Positions 15,087 to 18,137 of a DNA stretch of 18,137 nucleotides are shown here, one piece after another (the stretch's first letter is position 1; each line of letters begins with the position of its first letter). The DNA is from an uncultured Selenomonadales bacterium. GTDB taxonomy: Bacteria > Bacillota > Negativicutes > Selenomonadales > Selenomonadaceae. Both the position numbers and the translations under genes were made by a program. The stretch is from positions 1-18,137 of the forward strand of contig CALFJC010000137.1 of NCBI GenBank assembly GCA_937877655.1, in the 5' to 3' direction. Under the pieces are notes generated by a model. That model searched no databases. It worked only from the letters and a program-made list of their open reading frames with translations, and was not told the DNA's origin.

Positions 15087-16331
15087 ATGAAGAAAACATT
15101 GGCGGCAGCTTTGACGGCGGCGTTCGTTGTCGGAGCAACTTCAACTTCAACCGCATTCGCAGCGGCAAATCCGTTCAGCGATGTTCCTGCGGGGCATTGG
15201 GCTTATCAGTCGGTTGCAAAACTTGCGGCGGCGGGCGTTGTCGAAGGTTACGGCGACGGTACTTATCGCGGCGACAGAAACATTACTCGTTACGAAATGG
15301 CGCAGATGGTTGCTAAAGCAATGGCGAAGAATCCGACAGGCGCGAACAAAGCCGAGTTGGATCGTCTCGCGGCAGAGTTCAGAGATGAATTGGATGCATT
15401 GGGCGTTCGCGTTGCCGAGCTCGAAAAATACGCCGACAAAGTTATTTGGAACGGCGAACTTCGTTATCGCTACTGGAACGAAAAAGAAGATACCAAAGGC
15501 GGCGGCGACATTAAGACCAGCAAAAACCGCGTTGAACTCCGTTTGCTTCCGACCGCCGAAGTCAACGATCATTGGAAACTCAAAGCGCGTATTGATGCAC
15601 GTGTCAACATGAGCGAAGACAAAGGCGATTCTTGGGACGGCGATTTGCATCTCAGAACAGCTTATGCTCAAGGCAATTACGGTAAGCTTACACTTAACGT
15701 CGGTAAATTCGATTTCTATACCAATGTTGACGACGGTCTTGTAATGGATGACTTCCTCAGCGGCGCGGCGGCTGTTTACGGCGACAAATTCAAAGTTGCA
15801 CTTATGGCAGGTCGTTACAGCAGTGACGGAAGTTTTGACGATCCCGCAAGCTATCAAGGCGGCGAACTTTCCTACGACGATGACAGATTTTATATCGGCG
15901 CGGGCTATCATCACTTCAACAGCGACGACTTCAAAGGCATGTACGGCAAAGATGATGCCAATGTTTGGACAGTCGGCGCACGTTACAACTTCAAAGGCGG
16001 CTTTAAAATCGGCGGCGCATATGCAAACAACACCAAAGCCGAAAAAGAGAAAAAATCTTGGACTGCCGGCATTGCTTACAAAGGCGCGGACAGAAAAGTT
16101 CCCGGCAGCTGGGGCATCAGTGCCGATTATCGTTACACCAGCAAATTCGTCAGCTTGGCTCCGACTTACGACACTTGGTTTAACAACAGCCACAGAAAAG
16201 GCGTCGACATCGGACTTACTTATACACCGATTTATAACACAAGACTTCAGCTTGGTTACTTCTTCGGCAAAACCCTTGGCTCGGATGAAAACCTTAGAAC
16301 TTTCTTCGGACGTGCAAGCTGGTTCTTCTAA
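15087..16331 (+). CDS. ompM: OmpM-type outer-membrane porin with SLH domain
   Basis: This 414-aa protein has the architecture of the major outer-membrane protein of Negativicutes (OmpM of Veillonella, Mep45 of Selenomonas). A signal peptide (about 1-25, ending TAFA) is followed by one SLH domain (about 29-80: NPFSDVPAGHWAYQSV, GVVEGYGDGTYRGDRNITRYE). A short coiled coil comes next (ANKAELDRLAAEFRDELDAL, 86-105). A C-terminal beta-barrel of alternating residues from ~120 ends in aromatic GRASWFF. In known members the SLH domain binds peptidoglycan secondary polymer or polyamine, tethering the outer membrane, while the barrel forms a pore. The ATG has GGGAGG eight bases upstream. It has its own promoter, long leader and terminator, as expected for an abundant monocistronic product. 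Confidence 0.95.
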   Translation: MKKTLAAALTAAFVVGATSTSTAFAAANPFSDVPAGHWAYQSVAKLAAAGVVEGYGDGTYRGDRNITRYEMAQMVAKAMAKNPTGANKAELDRLAAEFRDELDALGVRVAELEKYADKVIWNGELRYRYWNEKEDTKGGGDIKTSKNRVELRLLPTAEVNDHWKLKARIDARVNMSEDKGDSWDGDLHLRTAYAQGNYGKLTLNVGKFDFYTNVDDGLVMDDFLSGAAAVYGDKFKVALMAGRYSSDGSFDDPASYQGGELSYDDDRFYIGAGYHHFNSDDFKGMYGKDDANVWTVGARYNFKGGFKIGGAYANNTKAEKEKKSWTAGIAYKGADRKVPGSWGISADYRYTSKFVSLAPTYDTWFNNSHRKGVDIGLTYTPIYNTRLQLGYFFGKTLGSDENLRTFFGRASWFF

Positions 16332-16362
16332 GAAAATTTTCGTCGAGTAATCGGCGTTATGA

Positions 16363-16397
16363 AAAAAACTCCTCTGTGAATCGCGGAGGAGTTTTTT
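16363..16397 (+). terminator. Rho-independent terminator of ompM
   Basis: AAAAAACTCCTC pairs with GAGGAGTTTTTT across an 11-base loop, about 30 bp after the ompM stop. It lies just before the next gene's Shine-Dalgarno, and its symmetric flanks could stop both strands. Confidence 0.92.
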
Positions 16398-16424
16398 CGT
16401 TGAAAATTTTTTGGAGGCTTTAAA

Positions 16425-17702
16425 ATGGATAAAGAAAAACTTTTTATCAACAACGCACGGGAAATTGTTCCGTCCGTCAACGATTCGTCTTACAAAAGAA
16501 TTTTGGCTGTCGGGGATATTCACGGCAAGTTCAACGAATTGAAATCCTTGTGGAGAAAACTTTCCGTGACCGATAACGATTTGATAATTTTTTTGGGCGA
16601 CTACATTGACAGAGGCGAAAACGTCGCCGCCGTTCTTGATTGGGTTATCAATCAGCCAAAAGACAAAAATTTTATTTTCCTGCGCGGGAATCATGAACAA
16701 ATGATGCTTGACGCTTTTGAAAAAGATCGTGAATTTCTCGAAGAAATTTTGGACGGGAAGAAAAAAATTATCAGCAACCGCGACGCAATGGGATACGGCG
16801 CGGCGGTTTCATGGCTTATCAACGGCGGACAAGAAACTTTAAGGTGGATAAAGGTTCTTTGCAAAAAAAATAATTGCACGATTGACGACTTGATTAATTT
16901 CATTAAAAATTTTCCGCTCAGTTACTCAATCGAAGTCGGCGGGCAAAAATATTTTTTCTGTCATGCGGGCGTTGAAGAAGGCGTTGCGCTTGAGGAGCAA
17001 GACAAAGAATTTTTGCTGTGGGCTCGCGAAAAATTTTTCAATCATTACAGCGGCAAGGACGTTATAATCAGCGGGCACTCGCCGATTAAATTATTTTTCG
17101 ACTTCGATTCAATCAATCCGCGTCCGATAAAAATTCCCGACAGAAATATTTTGATGGTCGACACGGGCGCATTTATTCCCGGCGGGCGATTGTCGGCGGT
17201 CGATATTTTAAGCGGAGAAATTTTTCAAAGCGGCGTTGACAGCTTGGGCGATATAATTTTTGTCTGCGAATGGAATACATGCCGCTCGGCAATGGCGAAA
17301 TATATCATGCGGTATCTTTTGAAGGCGGCGGGGCTCGCAAAAAAAATCAGCGTTGACTCGGCGGGTTGCACCACCGACGGCGGCGAATTTTTGGGCAGAA
17401 GGACGCGCAAAACTTTGCTGGAAAATAAAATTCCCGTCGCCGAACATATTTCAAAACATTTCACGGCGCGGGAATATCAAAATTTCAAAATCGTTATCGC
17501 TTTGGACAAAAGAACTTTGCAACTCATGACACGGGAGCTTGGCGACCCCGATAAAAAAATTCGTCTGCTGAAAGATTTTGACGGCAATGAAATAAGCGTA
17601 GCCGACCCCGGTTTTCTCGGTGAACATGAAAAAGCTTTTTCGGAAATTTATCTCGGTTGCCAAGCTTTGCTGAAAGAAATTGTCGCTTCGTCCGCCGATT
17701 AA
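16425..17702 (+). CDS. Two-domain phosphatase: PPP-type Ser/Thr phosphatase fused to low-molecular-weight tyrosine phosphatase
   Basis: The N-terminal half (about 22-265) is a PPP-family metallophosphatase with GDIHG (D31, H33), GDYIDRG (D59, R63), GNHE (N89, H90), FFCHAG (H180) and SGHSP (H218), the two-metal ligands and catalytic residues in order. The C-terminal half (about 275-422) is a low-molecular-weight protein tyrosine phosphatase. Its P-loop VCEWNTCRSAM holds the nucleophile C281 and R287 (C-x5-R-S), DSAG follows, and the general-acid Asp is in ADPGF (D394). Both catalytic sets look complete, so one chain may remove phosphate from Ser/Thr and Tyr residues; arsenate reductase chemistry is a remote alternative for the second domain. 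GGAGG lies eight bases before the ATG. The gene stands alone between terminators. I find no partner kinase in the window. Confidence 0.92.
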   Translation: MDKEKLFINNAREIVPSVNDSSYKRILAVGDIHGKFNELKSLWRKLSVTDNDLIIFLGDYIDRGENVAAVLDWVINQPKDKNFIFLRGNHEQMMLDAFEKDREFLEEILDGKKKIISNRDAMGYGAAVSWLINGGQETLRWIKVLCKKNNCTIDDLINFIKNFPLSYSIEVGGQKYFFCHAGVEEGVALEEQDKEFLLWAREKFFNHYSGKDVIISGHSPIKLFFDFDSINPRPIKIPDRNILMVDTGAFIPGGRLSAVDILSGEIFQSGVDSLGDIIFVCEWNTCRSAMAKYIMRYLLKAAGLAKKISVDSAGCTTDGGEFLGRRTRKTLLENKIPVAEHISKHFTAREYQNFKIVIALDKRTLQLMTRELGDPDKKIRLLKDFDGNEISVADPGFLGEHEKAFSEIYLGCQALLKEIVASSAD

Positions 17703-17712
17703 TTTATTTTTA

Positions 17713-17752
17713 CAAAAAAAAATCCCCCCGCATTGGAGGGATAATTTTTTTT
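17713..17752. terminator. Terminator after the phosphatase gene (diverged repeat copy)
   Basis: An A run, ATCCCCCC, a five-base loop, GGAGGGAT and a T run form a hairpin with one wobble pair. On the plus strand it ends the phosphatase transcript about ten bases after its stop. On the minus strand it is the terminator of the outermost flgJ-tail copy. Confidence 0.8.
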
Positions 17753-17870
17753 GATCATTTGGTCTGTGAAAGTTGCTTGTAAATGAAATCGACAAGCTCG
17801 ATGCCGCCGCCTTCCGCCGCAATTTTTTTCAGCTTTTCGTTGAGATGATTGAAAATTTTTCGCGCAGATT
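17716..17870 (-). repeat. 155-bp tandem repeat, copy 1 (diverged flgJ 3' end plus terminator)
   Basis: This unit carries, on the minus strand, a terminator and then about 35 codons ending at TGA (17757-17755). They read IFNHLNEKLKKIAAEGGG followed by IELVDFIYKQLSQTK. Two residues differ from the other copies (IELVDF against IGLADF) and the terminator stem is altered, so it is the oldest copy. A TAA from the neighbouring copy's terminator blocks the frame upstream, so it is a gene remnant and not expressed as a protein on its own. Confidence 0.85.
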
Positions 17871-18025
17871 AAAAAATCCCCGACATTCAAGCGGGGATAA
17901 TTTTTTTGATCATTTGGTCTGTGAAAGTTGCTTGTAAATGAAATCGGCAAGCCCGATGCCGCCGCCTTCCGCCGCAATTTTTTTCAGCTTTTCATTGAGA
18001 TGATTGAAAATTTTTCGCGCAGATT
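17871..18025 (-). repeat. 155-bp tandem repeat, copy 2 (flgJ 3' end plus terminator)
   Basis: This copy is almost identical to copy 3 over the visible overlap. It has the terminator hairpin ATCCCCG-N9-CGGGGAT with T run (17871-17907), then a tail reading EKLKKIAAEGGGIGLADF and IYKQLSQTK with stop TGA at 17912-17910. The frame is closed upstream by TAA, so it is a truncated duplicate. Confidence 0.88.
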
Positions 18026-18062
18026 AAAAAATCCCCGACATTCAAGCGGGGATAATTTTTTT
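18026..18062 (-). terminator. Rho-independent terminator of the flgJ-like gene
   Basis: ATCCCCG pairs with CGGGGAT around a nine-base loop, flanked by A and T runs. On the minus strand it begins just after the TGA at 18067-18065. An identical hairpin occurs 155 bp away at 17871-17907. Confidence 0.8.
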
Positions 18063-18064
18063 GA

Positions 18065-18137
18065 TCATTTGGTCTGTGAAAGTTGCTTGTAAATGAAATC
18101 GGCAAGCCCGATGCCGCCGCCTTCCGCCGCAATTTTT
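18065..18137 (-). CDS. Flagellar rod-binding protein (FlgJ N-domain type), C-terminal end, partial
   Basis: Only the last 23 or so codons lie in the window: KIAAEGGGIGLADF, IYKQLSQTK, stop. The GGxGLAD-x-IYxQL signature is typical of the C-terminus of FlgJ-type rod-binding proteins, which bind growing flagellar rod and, in some bacteria, carry a muramidase domain. The flagellar genes flhF, flhG and yvyF elsewhere in the window support this. Whether this is the real gene end or another duplicated tail cannot be decided because the sequence stops here. Confidence 0.55.
   Translation of the reverse strand, partial: KIAAEGGGIGLADFIYKQLSQTK

Larger units (their letters stand above)
18026..18137 (-). 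repeat. 155-bp tandem repeat, copy 3 (runs off right edge)
   Basis: The first 112 bp of a third unit are visible, with the same terminator (18026-18062) and flgJ-like tail. It may be the end of the intact gene or another truncated copy. Confidence 0.85.

Noticed and set aside
15147..16700. A 517-codon open frame on the minus strand across ompM
   Set aside because: It is antisense to a clear OmpM with signal peptide, SLH domain and barrel, has no recognisable domain or ribosome-binding site, and crosses the ompM terminator.
17716..18137. CRISPR array
   Set aside because: Units are 155 bp, directly abutting, without spacers, and contain coding sequence plus a terminator.
1..18137. Frequent AAAATTTT-type strings as a possible dispersed signal
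   Set aside because: Most fall inside genes as Lys-Ile/Phe codons or in terminator flanks, so they look like codon and base composition rather than a motif.

Overview
The window reads as chromosome of a motile diderm Firmicute (Negativicutes, probably Selenomonadales-like). The evidence is an OmpM-type porin with an N-terminal SLH domain after its signal peptide, FlhF/FlhG flagellar-placement proteins, a YvyF-type flagellar-operon protein, and a MeaB G-protein chaperone that fits methylmalonyl-CoA/propionate metabolism. Strong Shine-Dalgarno sites, frequent GTG/TTG starts and U-tailed hairpin terminators also fit a Firmicute. I saw no rRNA, tRNA or CRISPR array.

Layout. 1-5067, minus strand: a compact operon that reads, in transcription order, cytosine-5 DNA methyltransferase, NotI-family restriction endonuclease, mnmG, rsmG, and a secreted Pro/Glu-rich repeat protein cut by the left edge. 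The restriction-modification pair sits directly upstream of the tRNA/rRNA-modification genes and shares overlaps and ribosome-binding sites with them. 5068-5185: a divergent promoter region with back-to-back -35 boxes and an inverted repeat. 5186-8578, plus strand: flhF with an unusual tandem-repeat linker, flhG/fleN, and an unknown multi-pass membrane protein, closed by a bidirectional terminator. 8630-13048, minus strand: a very large modular RTX protein interrupted by one in-frame TAA at codon 76. 13118-14820, minus strand: yvyF-like gene and meaB. 14821-15086: divergent promoters for meaB and ompM with a long ompM leader. 15087-16331: ompM. 16425-17702: a fusion of a PPP-type Ser/Thr phosphatase and a low-molecular-weight tyrosine phosphatase. 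17716-18137: a 155-bp tandem repeat, each unit carrying the 3' end of a flgJ-like (rod-binding protein) gene on the minus strand plus its terminator; it runs off the right edge.

Most notable points: (1) the tetranucleotide GGCC was found only once by eye in 18 kb, although its composition twin CCGG occurs more than twenty times; this fits restriction pressure from a GGCC-core system, and NotI relatives recognise such sites. (2) The NotI-like R-M pair is built into the mnmG-rsmG operon. (3) One polypeptide carries two phosphatase catalytic domains of different chemistry. (4) A gene tail plus terminator is tandemly amplified. (5) The giant RTX gene is broken by a single stop codon. All coordinates, counts and alignments are by eye; no searches or software were available.
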